Assembly: GCF_027359675.1 (NCBI RefSeq)
Contig: NZ_CP114786.1
Span: 2,516,501-2,580,500 of the forward strand
Direction of reading: 5' to 3'
Source of the DNA: Roseibium sp. Sym1
GTDB lineage: Bacteria > Pseudomonadota > Alphaproteobacteria > Rhizobiales > Stappiaceae
DNA length: 64,000 bases
The position numbers and the translations under genes are program-made. Under the pieces are notes generated by a model. The model ran no database searches and was not told the DNA's origin. It saw only the letters and a list, made by a program, of their open reading frames with translations. Shown piece after piece: positions 7,226-16,007 of the stretch. Numbering within the stretch: position 1 is the first letter of the stretch; the number at the start of each line of letters is the position of its first letter.

Positions 7226-9211
7226 ATGGTAGGGTCGGCCAGCGCTTCGCCGCGCGGGGAGGACACCTTTCCGAAGATCCTTTTGCACAACGCGAAAGTC
7301 TTCGGTGACCGGACAGCGTTCCGGGAAAAGGATTTCGGGATCTGGCAAAGCTGGACCTGGTCCGAGGTGCTCGATGAAATCCGCGCATTCTCCATCGGCT
7401 TGAAGTCCCTGGGCCTTTCGGCCGGGGACAAGATCGCCATCGTCGGCGCGAACCGGCCCCGGCTCTACTGGGCCATGGTCGCTGCCCAGGCGGTGGGGGC
7501 GGTGCCGGTACCGGTCTATTCCGACAGCGTCGCCGAGGAAATGGCCTATGTGCTCGGCCACGCGGAGGTCACTTTCGCCGTCGTCGAGGACCAGGAGCAG
7601 GTCGACAAGCTGCTGTCCATGTCCGACGACGTGCCGTCGCTGAAACATGTCATCTACGACGAGGCGCGCGGCCTGCGCGACTACGATCATACCCACCTGC
7701 ATGACTATGCCTCCGTCCAGCAGATCGGGCGGGAGAAGCTCTCCAAGGCGCCCGCGCTCGCCGGCGAATGGGAGCAGGGCTTTGCCGGCGGCAAGGGCCC
7801 GGATATCGCGGTGATGCTCTACACCTCCGGCACGACCGGCCGTCCCAAGGGCGTGATGCTGTCCTTCGACAATCTCGTCATCTCGGCGCGCAACGGCAAC
7901 GCCTTCGATCATCTGGACGAGACGGAAGAGGTTCTTGCCTATCTGCCGATGGCCTGGATCGGCGACCATGTCTTCTCGCTCGCCCAGGCCTTCACGGCCG
8001 GCTACTGCGTCAACTGCCCGGAAAGCATGGACACGATCGATGTCGACCGGCGCGAGATCGCCCCGAGCTATTTCTTCGCCCCGCCGCGCGTCTTCGAGAA
8101 CATGCTGACCATGATCATGGTGCGCATGGAGGACGCCGGCAAAACCAAGCGCAAGATGTTCGACTACTTCATGGCTGTCGCCAACAAGGTCGGCGAGAAG
8201 ATCCTGAACGGAGAGCAGGTCGGACTGAAGGACCGTCTGCTGTACGGCCTCGGCGAGTTCCTGGTCTACGGGCCGCTGAAGAACCGCATGGGCCTCACCC
8301 GCATGAAGGTCGGCTATACGGCCGGTGAGGCGATCGGACCGGAGATTTTCCGCTTCTATCGTTCCCTGGGCCTCAACCTGAAACAGCTTTACGGCCAGAC
8401 GGAAGCAAGCGTCTACATCACCTTGCAGCCCGACGGCGAAATCTACGGCGACACGGTCGGCAAGCCGGCCCCGGACGTGGAACTGAAGATCGCCGAAAGC
8501 GGCGAGGTCATGTACCGCTCACCGGGCGTGTTCGTCGGCTATTTCAAGAATGACGAGGCCACCGCCAGCACCAAGACCCCTGACGGCTGGGTGCACACGG
8601 GCGACGCCGGTATCTTTGCCGAGAACGGCCACCTGAAGATCATCGACCGTGCCAAGGATGTCGGCAAGCTCAACGACGGTTCGCTGTTCGCGCCGAAATA
8701 CATCGAGAACAAGCTCAAGTTCTTCCCGAACATCAAGGAGGCGGTCGCCTTTGGCCACGAGAAGGACATGGTCGGTGTGTTCATCAATATCGACCTGACC
8801 GCCGTGGGCTCCTGGGCGGAGCGCAACAACGTCAACTATGCCTCCTACCAGGAACTGGCCGCCCATCCGGACGTCTACGGCATGATCGAAAGCCATGTCG
8901 ACCAGGTCAACCGGGACCTGGCGCAGGAGCCGATGATGGCGGGCGCCCAGATCAAGCGGTTCCTGATCCTGCACAAGGAGCTCGACGCCGATGACGGCGA
9001 GCTGACCCGGACGCAGAAGGTCCGCCGCAGCTTCATCGCAGAGCGCTACGCGCCGCTGATCGAGGCGCTTTATGACGGCTCGACGACCAAGCATGTCCGC
9101 ACCGAAGTCACCTATGAGGACGGCCGCAAGGGTGCGCTCGAGGCGACGGTCGAGATTCGCGACATGACAGCCTACGATGCAGACAAGGGCATACAGGAGG
9201 CCGCCGAATGA
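7226..9211 (+). CDS. AMP-dependent long-chain acyl-CoA synthetase-like ligase
   Basis: 661 aa from MVGSASASPRGED. The adenylate-forming core motif YTSGTTGRPKGVML (about residue 202) is intact, followed by the motif YGQTEASVYI and the hinge region GWVHTGDAGIFAENGHLKIIDRAKD. The length and the segment DVGKLNDGSLFAPKYIENKLKF fit the FadD15-like long-chain acyl-CoA synthetases. It should activate a carboxylic acid with ATP to the acyl-AMP and then the CoA thioester. Its stop overlaps the start of livG by 4 bases (ATGA), so the two are translationally coupled and the ligase probably acts on the transporter's cargo. Start supported by a GGGAAG sequence about 10 bases upstream. Exact substrate unknown. 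Confidence 0.9.
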   Translation: MVGSASASPRGEDTFPKILLHNAKVFGDRTAFREKDFGIWQSWTWSEVLDEIRAFSIGLKSLGLSAGDKIAIVGANRPRLYWAMVAAQAVGAVPVPVYSDSVAEEMAYVLGHAEVTFAVVEDQEQVDKLLSMSDDVPSLKHVIYDEARGLRDYDHTHLHDYASVQQIGREKLSKAPALAGEWEQGFAGGKGPDIAVMLYTSGTTGRPKGVMLSFDNLVISARNGNAFDHLDETEEVLAYLPMAWIGDHVFSLAQAFTAGYCVNCPESMDTIDVDRREIAPSYFFAPPRVFENMLTMIMVRMEDAGKTKRKMFDYFMAVANKVGEKILNGEQVGLKDRLLYGLGEFLVYGPLKNRMGLTRMKVGYTAGEAIGPEIFRFYRSLGLNLKQLYGQTEASVYITLQPDGEIYGDTVGKPAPDVELKIAESGEVMYRSPGVFVGYFKNDEATASTKTPDGWVHTGDAGIFAENGHLKIIDRAKDVGKLNDGSLFAPKYIENKLKFFPNIKEAVAFGHEKDMVGVFINIDLTAVGSWAERNNVNYASYQELAAHPDVYGMIESHVDQVNRDLAQEPMMAGAQIKRFLILHKELDADDGELTRTQKVRRSFIAERYAPLIEALYDGSTTKHVRTEVTYEDGRKGALEATVEIRDMTAYDADKGIQEAAE

Positions 9212-10029
9212 ATGCCTTTGTAACGGAAAAGGCCATAGCTCCGGAGGCGGATACGGCCGAGCGGGAGGTTCTGCTCAAGGTCGACAATGTCTCGTTGTCC
9301 TTCGGCGGCGTGAAGGCGATCACCGACATTTCCTTCAACATCCAGAAGGGCGAGATCCGGGCGATCATCGGGCCGAACGGCGCCGGCAAGACGTCGATGC
9401 TGAACGTCATCAACGGCTTCTACCATCCCCAGGAAGGCACCATCACCTGGCAGGGCAAGGTCCGCCGCAAGATGAAACCCTACGAGGCCGCCAGCAACGG
9501 CATCGCCCGCACGTTCCAGAACGTTGCCCTGTTCAAGGGCATGACCACGCTGGACAACATCATGTCCGGCCGCTCGCTGAAGATGCACAGGAACTTCTTC
9601 TGGCAGCTGTTGTGGCACGGTCCCGCGGCGAACGAGGAAATCGAGCATCGCCGCAAGGTCGAGGACATCATCGACTTCCTGGAGATCCAGGCGATCCGCA
9701 AGACGCCGGTCGGCCGTCTGCCCTACGGGCTGCAAAAGCGCGTGGAACTCGGCCGGGCACTGGCGATGGAGCCGGATCTCCTGCTGCTCGACGAACCGAT
9801 GGCGGGCATGAACCTGGAAGAAAAAGAGGACATGAGCCGCTTCATCCTGGACGTGAACCAGGAGTTCGGCACGACGATCGCCCTGATCGAACACGACATG
9901 GGCGTCGTCATGGATCTCTCCGACCGCGTGGTCGTTCTCGACTACGGCAAGAAGATCGCCGATGGCCCGCCGGAAGAGGTGCAGGCCAACCAGGACGTCA
10001 TCGATGCCTATCTCGGCGTGAGCCACTAA
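9208..10029 (+). CDS. livG: Branched-chain amino acid-type ABC transporter, ATP-binding protein LivG
   Basis: 273 aa. Walker A GPNGAGKT (about residues 51-58), Q-loop RTFQNVALFKGMTTLDNI, an ABC signature-like segment LPYGLQKRVELGRALAMEPD, Walker B LLLLDEPMAGMN and switch His in LIEHDMGVVMD. The signature is LPYGLQKR rather than LSGGQ, as usual in LivG proteins. It is the first transporter gene, overlapping the ligase upstream by 4 bases and 15 bp before livH. LivG pairs with LivF as the nucleotide-binding heterodimer at the cytoplasmic face. HAAT-family systems carry branched-chain amino acids but also amides and aromatic or aliphatic acids. Confidence 0.93.
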   Translation: MNAFVTEKAIAPEADTAEREVLLKVDNVSLSFGGVKAITDISFNIQKGEIRAIIGPNGAGKTSMLNVINGFYHPQEGTITWQGKVRRKMKPYEAASNGIARTFQNVALFKGMTTLDNIMSGRSLKMHRNFFWQLLWHGPAANEEIEHRRKVEDIIDFLEIQAIRKTPVGRLPYGLQKRVELGRALAMEPDLLLLDEPMAGMNLEEKEDMSRFILDVNQEFGTTIALIEHDMGVVMDLSDRVVVLDYGKKIADGPPEEVQANQDVIDAYLGVSH

Positions 10030-10044
10030 CGGGGGGATTTTCAT

Positions 10045-10998
10045 ATGCTCTACGACATTTTCATCGATCCCTTCGTGCAGATGTACGACATGCCGGATTT
10101 CTTTCTGCAGGTTCTGTGGGAAGGCTTCGTGGCGGGGATCCTCTATGCGCTGATCGCGCTCGGCTTCGTGCTGATCTTCAAGGCGTCCGGCGTCTTCAAT
10201 TTCGCCCAGGGCATCATGGTGGTGTTTGCCGGCCTGACGCTGGTCGGCCTCAACGAAAACGGCGTCCCGGCCTATCTGGCGCTGATCCTGACCATCGGGG
10301 TGATGGGCGTCCTGGCCTACGGGGTCGAACGCGTGGTGATGCGGCCGCTGGTCAACCAGCCCGACATCATCCTTCTGATGGCGACCATCGGCCTGACCTA
10401 TTTCCTGGTCGGCTTCGGGGAGTTCGTCTTCGGCGGCGAGCCCAAGCAGATGATCACCGAACAGCTCGGCCTGCCGACCGGCTCGACCGCCTTCGAGATC
10501 GGTGAACGCGGCCTCGTCATCCTGCAGCATATCGACATTGCCGCGGCGCTGATCGCGGTGCTGATGGTGGCGGCGCTGGGCATCTTCTTCAACAAGACCC
10601 GGATCGGCCGGGCGCTGCGCGCGGTGGCCGACGATCACCAGGCCGCGCTCTCGGTCGGCATTTCCCTCAACCAGATCTGGGCGATCGTCTGGTTCGCCGC
10701 CGGTCTGGTGGCGCTGGCGACGGGGATCATGTGGGGCGCGCGCTCCGATGTTTCCTTCGCGCTGGAAATCGTCGCCTTCAAGGCCCTGCCGGTGCTGATC
10801 CTGGGCGGCTTTACCTCGATCCCGGGCGCGATTGTCGGCGGGCTGATCATCGGCTTCGGCGAGAAGATCGGCGAACTCTACTGGGGCGGTCTGGTCGGCG
10901 GCGGCATCGAAAGCTGGCTCGCCTACATCATCGCGCTGATCTTTCTTCTGTTCCGCCCGCAAGGTCTCTTCGGCGAACGCATCATCGAGCGGATTTAA
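10045..10998 (+). CDS. livH: Branched-chain amino acid-type ABC transporter permease LivH
   Basis: 317 aa with about eight hydrophobic segments. Family hallmarks are GILYALIALGFVLIFKASGVFNFAQG near the N-terminus and GIMWGARSDVSFALEIVAFKALPVLILGGFTSIPGAIVGG in the C-terminal half. This is one of the two inner-membrane channel subunits and pairs with LivM. A GGGGG Shine-Dalgarno sequence lies just before the ATG. Gene order ligase-livG-livH-livM-livK-livF places it in one transcription unit. Confidence 0.93.
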   Translation: MLYDIFIDPFVQMYDMPDFFLQVLWEGFVAGILYALIALGFVLIFKASGVFNFAQGIMVVFAGLTLVGLNENGVPAYLALILTIGVMGVLAYGVERVVMRPLVNQPDIILLMATIGLTYFLVGFGEFVFGGEPKQMITEQLGLPTGSTAFEIGERGLVILQHIDIAAALIAVLMVAALGIFFNKTRIGRALRAVADDHQAALSVGISLNQIWAIVWFAAGLVALATGIMWGARSDVSFALEIVAFKALPVLILGGFTSIPGAIVGGLIIGFGEKIGELYWGGLVGGGIESWLAYIIALIFLLFRPQGLFGERIIERI

Positions 10999-11015
10999 GG
11001 GTAGGGCTGTAGCAC

Positions 11016-12092
11016 ATGTTTTATCGCGAAGCTGGCCAGTTCAAGACGAGCTACAAGGCGGATCAGGCGCTCATGCCGATCCTGCAGGACCGGGTCGGTC
11101 TGGCCGTAATCCTGATCATTGCCTTTGCCGTTATTCCGGCCCTGGCCAATGATTTCTTCCTGACCTCGATCATGATCCCGTTCCTGGTGTTTGCCCTGGC
11201 GGCGATCGGTCTCAACATCCTGACCGGATACTGCGGCCAGCTGTCACTCGGCACGGGAGCCTTCATGGGGGTCGGCGCCTATGCGGCCTACAAGCTGACG
11301 TCGATCTTTCCGGAGGCCAATGTCATCGTCATGGTGCTGATCTCCGGGGTGTTCTCGGCCGCGATCGGTGCCGTGTTCGGCCTGCCGAGCCTCAGGATCA
11401 AGGGGCTCTACCTGGCGGTGACCACGCTGGCGGCGCAATTCTTTCTCGAGTGGTGCTTCATCCGCATTCCGTGGCTCTACAACTACAACGCCTCGGGTGC
11501 CATCGAGGTGCCGCATCGCGAAGTCTTCGGCATCGTCGCCTCCGGCGCGGAGGCCACCCCGCTCGCCCGCTATTTCATCGTGCTCGGCATCACCACGGTG
11601 ATTGCCCTCCTAATCGCCAACGTGCTGCGCGGCCGGATCGGGCGGTCCTGGATGATGATCCGCGACATGGACATCGCCGCCGAACTGATGGGCATCCGCC
11701 CGCTCAGGACCAAGCTGATGGCCTTCGCGGTGTCGTCCTATATCTGCGGCGTCGCCGGCGCGATGATGGTGTTCTTCTGGCTGAATGCGGCCGAGCCGTC
11801 GTCCTATTCGATCCGGCTGTCCTTCCAGATCCTGTTCATGGTGATCCTGGGCGGACTGGGCAGCCTCAGCGGCGCCTTCATGGGGGCGGCCTTCATCTGG
11901 ATCCTGCCGGTCATCCTGAAATTCGTACCGGGCCTGATCGGCATCGACCTGGCCGCCGAAACGATCGAGCACGCGACCTTCATGATCGTCGGCGCGCTGA
12001 TCATTTTCTTCCTGATCGTCGAACCGCACGGTTTTGCGCGGCTCTGGCAGATCGCGAAGCAGAAGCTCAGGGTCTGGCCCTTCCCGTACTGA
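11016..12092 (+). CDS. livM: Branched-chain amino acid-type ABC transporter permease LivM
   Basis: 358 aa, polytopic. LivM signatures: FALAAIGLNILTGYCGQLSLGTGAFMGVGAYAAYKL and, near the C-terminus, ILFMVILGGLGSLSGAFMGAAFIWILP. The EAA-like loop RSWMMIRDMDIAAELMGIRPLRTKL should contact the ATPases. It follows livH by 17 bp and is followed by livK after 106 bp. Confidence 0.93.
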   Translation: MFYREAGQFKTSYKADQALMPILQDRVGLAVILIIAFAVIPALANDFFLTSIMIPFLVFALAAIGLNILTGYCGQLSLGTGAFMGVGAYAAYKLTSIFPEANVIVMVLISGVFSAAIGAVFGLPSLRIKGLYLAVTTLAAQFFLEWCFIRIPWLYNYNASGAIEVPHREVFGIVASGAEATPLARYFIVLGITTVIALLIANVLRGRIGRSWMMIRDMDIAAELMGIRPLRTKLMAFAVSSYICGVAGAMMVFFWLNAAEPSSYSIRLSFQILFMVILGGLGSLSGAFMGAAFIWILPVILKFVPGLIGIDLAAETIEHATFMIVGALIIFFLIVEPHGFARLWQIAKQKLRVWPFPY

Positions 12093-12198
12093 CGGGGCCA
12101 GCCTTTTCGCCCGCCATCCGGATTTGGACCGATCCGGTGAGGAATGGCGCAACCGGTCTGGCGGTGTCGGATTGTCCGGCCCGCATGGGAGGAAAAAC

Positions 12199-13530
12199 AT
12201 GAGGAACTTCAAGCAACTTGCGCTGGGAACCGCCGTTGCCCTCGGGGTCGGTCTGACCGGCGCCATGACGACAGCGGTTCAGGCCCAGGACGCCAACTAC
12301 GTACCGCTGCTGACCTATCGGACCGGGCCCTATGCCGGTTCCGGCATCCACATCGCCAACGGCATGCATGATTACCTGAAAATGCTCAACGAGCGCGATG
12401 GCGGCATCGGTGGCGTCAAGCTGGTCACCGAGGAATGCGAGACCGGCTACAATGCCCAGAAAGGCGTCGAGTGCTACGAAGCCACCAAGGGCAAGGGCGC
12501 ACTGGTCTACAACCCGTATTCCACGGGCATCACCCTGCAGCTCATCCCGAAGGCAAGTGTCGACAAGATCCCGGTGCTCTCGATGGGCTACGGCCTGTCG
12601 GCCGCCGCTGACGGCCAGACCTTTCCGTGGATCTTCAACGTGCCGGACACCTACTGGGACGGCGCGTCCGTGGTCATCAAGTATATCGGTGAGCAGGAAG
12701 GCGGACTGGAAAACCTGAAGGGCAAGAAGATCGGTTACATCTTCCTGGATGCCGGCTATGGCCGCGAGCCGATCCCGCTGCTGGAACAGCTGGCCGAGAA
12801 ATACGGCTTCGAACTGCTGCAGTATCCGGTGCCGGGTGCCGAAATGCAGAACCAGTCGTCGCAGTGGCTGAATGTGCGCCGGGACCGTCCGGACTACATG
12901 GTCATGTGGGGCTGGGGTGCGATGAACCCGACCGCCATCAAGGAAGCCGTCAAGATCCGCTTCCCGATGGACAAGTTCATCGGCGTGTGGTGGTCCGCGG
13001 GCGATGACGATGCCGCGGCCGGCGGCGAAGGCGCCAAGGGCTACAAGGCCATGAACTTCTCCGGCGTCGGTTCCGATTTCCCGGCACTCGACGACATCAA
13101 GAAGCATGTCGTCGATGCGGGACTGTCGTCGACAGACGCGGAAACCATTGGCGGCACGCTCTACAACCGCGGTGTCCTGAACTCCGTGATCATCGCCGAG
13201 GGCATCCGCACCGCGCAGGAGCTGACCGGCAAGAAGGTCATCACCGGTGAAGACATGCGCATGGGCCTGGAAGCGCTCAACCTGGACGAAGCCCGCCTGG
13301 AAGAGCTTGGCCTGAAAGGCTTTGCCCATCCGATGAAGGTGACCTGTGAAGACCATGCAGGCAGCCACCCGGTCTTCATCCAGGAGTGGGACGGCAAGCA
13401 ATGGCAGCAGGCGTCGGGCTGGATCGAGCCGATGACCGACCTGGTCCGTCCGCTGCTTGAAAAAGCCGCTGCGGAATATGCCGAAAAGAATGCGCCGTGG
13501 CCGGCGCGTACCGAACCCTGCCCGAACTGA
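12199..13530 (+). CDS. livK: Branched-chain amino acid-type ABC transporter substrate-binding protein
   Basis: 443 aa from MRNFKQLALG, with a Sec signal peptide ending AVQAQD (about residues 1-30). The mature protein is a periplasmic type I binding protein: YVPLLTYRTGPYAGSGIHIANGMHDYLKMLNERDGGIGGVKLVTEECETGYNAQKGVECYE. It is longer than E. coli LivK/LivJ (about 345-370 aa) and more like the binding proteins of alphaproteobacterial clusters that carry acyl-CoA ligase genes. A strong GGGAGGA Shine-Dalgarno sequence sits 6-8 bases before the ATG and fixes the start; the frame extending to 12034 is not coding-like. Ligand unknown; a carboxylate that the flanking ligases then activate is my inference. 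Confidence 0.92.
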   Translation: MRNFKQLALGTAVALGVGLTGAMTTAVQAQDANYVPLLTYRTGPYAGSGIHIANGMHDYLKMLNERDGGIGGVKLVTEECETGYNAQKGVECYEATKGKGALVYNPYSTGITLQLIPKASVDKIPVLSMGYGLSAAADGQTFPWIFNVPDTYWDGASVVIKYIGEQEGGLENLKGKKIGYIFLDAGYGREPIPLLEQLAEKYGFELLQYPVPGAEMQNQSSQWLNVRRDRPDYMVMWGWGAMNPTAIKEAVKIRFPMDKFIGVWWSAGDDDAAAGGEGAKGYKAMNFSGVGSDFPALDDIKKHVVDAGLSSTDAETIGGTLYNRGVLNSVIIAEGIRTAQELTGKKVITGEDMRMGLEALNLDEARLEELGLKGFAHPMKVTCEDHAGSHPVFIQEWDGKQWQQASGWIEPMTDLVRPLLEKAAAEYAEKNAPWPARTEPCPN

Positions 13531-13588
13531 TCGGCAGTCTGCCCCGCCGCGCGCTCGTGTGCGGCGGGGTCTCTCAGGAGAGGACGGA

Positions 13589-14443
13589 ATGGCACTTTTG
13601 GATGTAGAACAGCCCGGTTCGGGGCCTCAACAGGAGACGGCGGAAACGATCCTGTCGGTGAACAATATCGAGGTCATCTACGACCACGTGATCCTCGTCC
13701 TGAAGGGGGTTTCGCTGACGGTTCCCAAGGGCGGCATCGTGGCGCTGCTGGGCGCCAACGGCGCCGGCAAGACGACAACGCTGAAAGCCGTCTCCAACCT
13801 TCTGGGCGCGGAACGCGGCGAAGTCACCAAGGGCAAGATCCTGTTCGACAACGAGGAGGTCCAGGCCCTGTCGCCGAACGATCTGGTCCGGCGCGGTTGC
13901 ATCCAGGTGATGGAAGGCCGGCACTGTTTCGGCCACCTTTCGATCGAAGAGAATTTGCTGACCGGAGCCTATACCCGCAAGGACGGATACGGCGCGGTCA
14001 AGAAAGACCTGGAAATGGTCTATGAGTATTTCCCGCGCCTGCGCGAAAGGCGCCAGAGCCAGGCGGGCTATACCTCCGGCGGCGAACAGCAGATGTGCGC
14101 GATCGGCCGCGCCCTGATGAGCCGGCCGAAAATGATCCTGCTGGACGAACCGAGCATGGGCCTTGCGCCGCAGCTTGTGGAAGAGATCTTCGAGATCGTG
14201 CGTCAGCTCAACCAGAACGAGGGCGTGTCCTTCCTGCTGGCGGAGCAGAACACCAACGTGGCGCTGAAATACGCCACCTACGGCTATATCCTCGAATCCG
14301 GCCGCATCGTGCTCGACGGCGATGCCAAGGCGCTCAGGGAGAACGAGGACGTCAAGGAATTCTATCTGGGTGTCGGCGGCGAGGGCCGCCGCTCGTTCCG
14401 GAACGTGAAACACTACAAACGAAGGAAGCGCTGGCTGGCCTGA
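13589..14443 (+). CDS. livF: Branched-chain amino acid-type ABC transporter, ATP-binding protein LivF
   Basis: 284 aa from MALLDVEQPG. Walker A GANGAGKT, Q-loop region CIQVMEGRHCFGHLSIEENL, signature YTSGGEQQMCAIGRALMSRP, Walker B MILLDEPSMGLAPQLVEEIF and switch region LAEQNTNVAL, all typical of LivF. The C-terminus ends in an unusually basic tail (KHYKRRKRWLA). An AGGAGAGGA Shine-Dalgarno sequence precedes the ATG. The gene completes the transporter and precedes the PaaK-like ligase by 40 bp. Confidence 0.93.
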   Translation: MALLDVEQPGSGPQQETAETILSVNNIEVIYDHVILVLKGVSLTVPKGGIVALLGANGAGKTTTLKAVSNLLGAERGEVTKGKILFDNEEVQALSPNDLVRRGCIQVMEGRHCFGHLSIEENLLTGAYTRKDGYGAVKKDLEMVYEYFPRLRERRQSQAGYTSGGEQQMCAIGRALMSRPKMILLDEPSMGLAPQLVEEIFEIVRQLNQNEGVSFLLAEQNTNVALKYATYGYILESGRIVLDGDAKALRENEDVKEFYLGVGGEGRRSFRNVKHYKRRKRWLA

Positions 14444-14483
14444 CCGGGTTTCGATCCCAGGGCCTCATAACGCGGAGACGACC

Positions 14484-15722
14484 ATGAGCGATACGCAGTT
14501 TGACGCGCGCGAGCGGCAGGACCCCGCTCTGCGCGAGCAGGATCTTTTTGCCCGCTTGCCGGACCTGATTGCCCATGCGGTCGCAAAGTCACCGGGCTGG
14601 GCGTCGCATCTCGCGGGGCACGATCCCGCTATCGTGACCGGCCGGAAGGCTCTGGCCGGCCTGCCGGTGCTGCGCAAGTCCGACCTGATGGAAAAGCAAC
14701 GCGCCAATCCGCCTTTCGGAGGCTTCCTGGCCGGAGACCTTGCGGGCGCGGCGCGGGTGTTCATGTCTCCGGGGCCGATCTGGGAACCCCAGGCGCCGGG
14801 CCTTGATCCGTGGAACGGAGCACGCAGCCTGTTCGCCGCCGGTATTCGCAAGGGCGATGTGGTGCTCAACGCCTTCTCCTACCACCTGACGCCGGGCGGC
14901 TTCATTCTCGACCAGGGCGCGATCGCGCTCGGTTGCACGGTCTTTCCGGCCGGTGTCGGCAACAGCGATACCCAGGTAGAGGCGATCGAGGTCTTGAAGC
15001 CGACCGCCTTTGTCGGCACGCCCGACTATCTCAAGGTCCTCCTGGACCGCGGCCGGGAACAGGGGAAAGATGTTTCCTCCATCAAGAAAGCCCTTGTTTC
15101 CGGCGGCGCTCTTTTCCCCTCGCTCAGGCAGGAATACGAGGACCAGGGCATCACCGTCGGCCAGTGCTACGCGACCGCCGATCTCGGTGTCATCGCCTAT
15201 GAGACCGGCGCCCGGGACGGCATGGTGGTCAACGAGGACTATATCGTCGAGATCGTCCGTCCGGGCACCGGCGAGCCTGTGCCCGACGGCGAGGTCGGCG
15301 AACTGGTGGTGACCAATTTCAACAGCCTTTATCCGCTGATCCGGTTTGCCACCGGAGATCTGTCCAGGATCGTTCCCGGCCAGTCCGCCTGCGGGCGCAC
15401 AAACATGCGTCTTGCCGGCTGGATGGGGCGGGCCGACCAACGCACCAAGGTCAAGGGCATGTTCGTCGATCCGGCACAGGTCGCCCAGATCGTGGCCGCG
15501 CATCCGGAGGTCGGCAAGGCGCGCCTTGCCGTCAGCCGCCAGGGCGAGACCGATGCCATGACCCTGACCGTCGAGACGGAGGTGACCGGCAACGGGTTGT
15601 CGGAGCGCATCGCCGCGACCCTGCGCGACGTGACCCGTCTCAAGGGCGAGGTGCTGCTGGTCCCTCCGGGCGACCTGCCCAATGACGGCAAGGTCATTGC
15701 CGACGAGCGGGAATACGGCTGA
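14484..15722 (+). CDS. Phenylacetate-CoA ligase (PaaK)-like AMP-binding protein
   Basis: 412 aa. The fold is the PaaK branch of adenylate-forming enzymes: GRKALAGLPVLRKSDLM near the N-terminus, then LKPTAFVGTPDYLKVLL, VSGGALFPSLRQEYED, and a C-terminal hinge DLSRIVPGQSACGRTNMRLAGWMGRADQRTKVKGMFVDPAQV. The expected P-loop (SSGTTGKPT type) is replaced by a segment reading VFMSPGPIWEPQ, lacking the Gly-Thr-Thr-Gly core. The enzyme may therefore bind ATP differently or have altered chemistry. It is the last gene of the liv cluster, which suggests it shares a substrate class with the first-gene ligase. True substrate unknown. Confidence 0.85.
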   Translation: MSDTQFDARERQDPALREQDLFARLPDLIAHAVAKSPGWASHLAGHDPAIVTGRKALAGLPVLRKSDLMEKQRANPPFGGFLAGDLAGAARVFMSPGPIWEPQAPGLDPWNGARSLFAAGIRKGDVVLNAFSYHLTPGGFILDQGAIALGCTVFPAGVGNSDTQVEAIEVLKPTAFVGTPDYLKVLLDRGREQGKDVSSIKKALVSGGALFPSLRQEYEDQGITVGQCYATADLGVIAYETGARDGMVVNEDYIVEIVRPGTGEPVPDGEVGELVVTNFNSLYPLIRFATGDLSRIVPGQSACGRTNMRLAGWMGRADQRTKVKGMFVDPAQVAQIVAAHPEVGKARLAVSRQGETDAMTLTVETEVTGNGLSERIAATLRDVTRLKGEVLLVPPGDLPNDGKVIADEREYG

Positions 15723-15775
15723 GGGGTGTTTGAAGACCTGCTTTTTCTGGAAAGCGGGAGCAAACAAAATCAACG

Positions 15776-15867
15776 TCATCCTGAGGAAGCGCGCTGGCGC
15801 TGTCTCGAAGGAAGGGCTGCATATACCGGACAAGCGGCCACGTCTTCGGGCCAGACACTCAGGATGA
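15776..15867. repeat. Palindrome-bounded intergenic repeat element (about 92 bp)
   Basis: The segment opens with TCATCCTGAG (15776-15785) and closes with its exact reverse complement CTCAGGATGA (15858-15867). The interior contains gcgctggcgctgtctcgaag, a wording I associate with short intergenic repeats scattered through Hyphomicrobiales genomes. It lies in a 285-bp gap between the PaaK-like gene and hemH with no gene in it. Multi-copy status cannot be tested here; a second element with a related GTCATCC opening occurs at 36768. Confidence 0.55.
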
Positions 15868-16007
15868 GGGCTTTTGTTCGCGTGGCTGAAATAATGGATG
15901 ATCCACCTTGGTTCCAATGCGTATGACAAATGCCGCATTGGCCTGCATCGCCACATGGCCTATGTAAGGCGGAAGTTGAGACACGCGCCCAAGGAATTGC
16001 CCCGCAC

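Noticed and set aside
9172..10962. A 596-codon minus-strand frame opposite livG and livH.
   Set aside because: Antisense to clear transporter genes; translation is low-complexity Asp/His/Arg-rich with no domain.
12067..13401. A 444-codon minus-strand frame opposite livK.
   Set aside because: Antisense shadow of the binding protein; no domain and no Shine-Dalgarno support.
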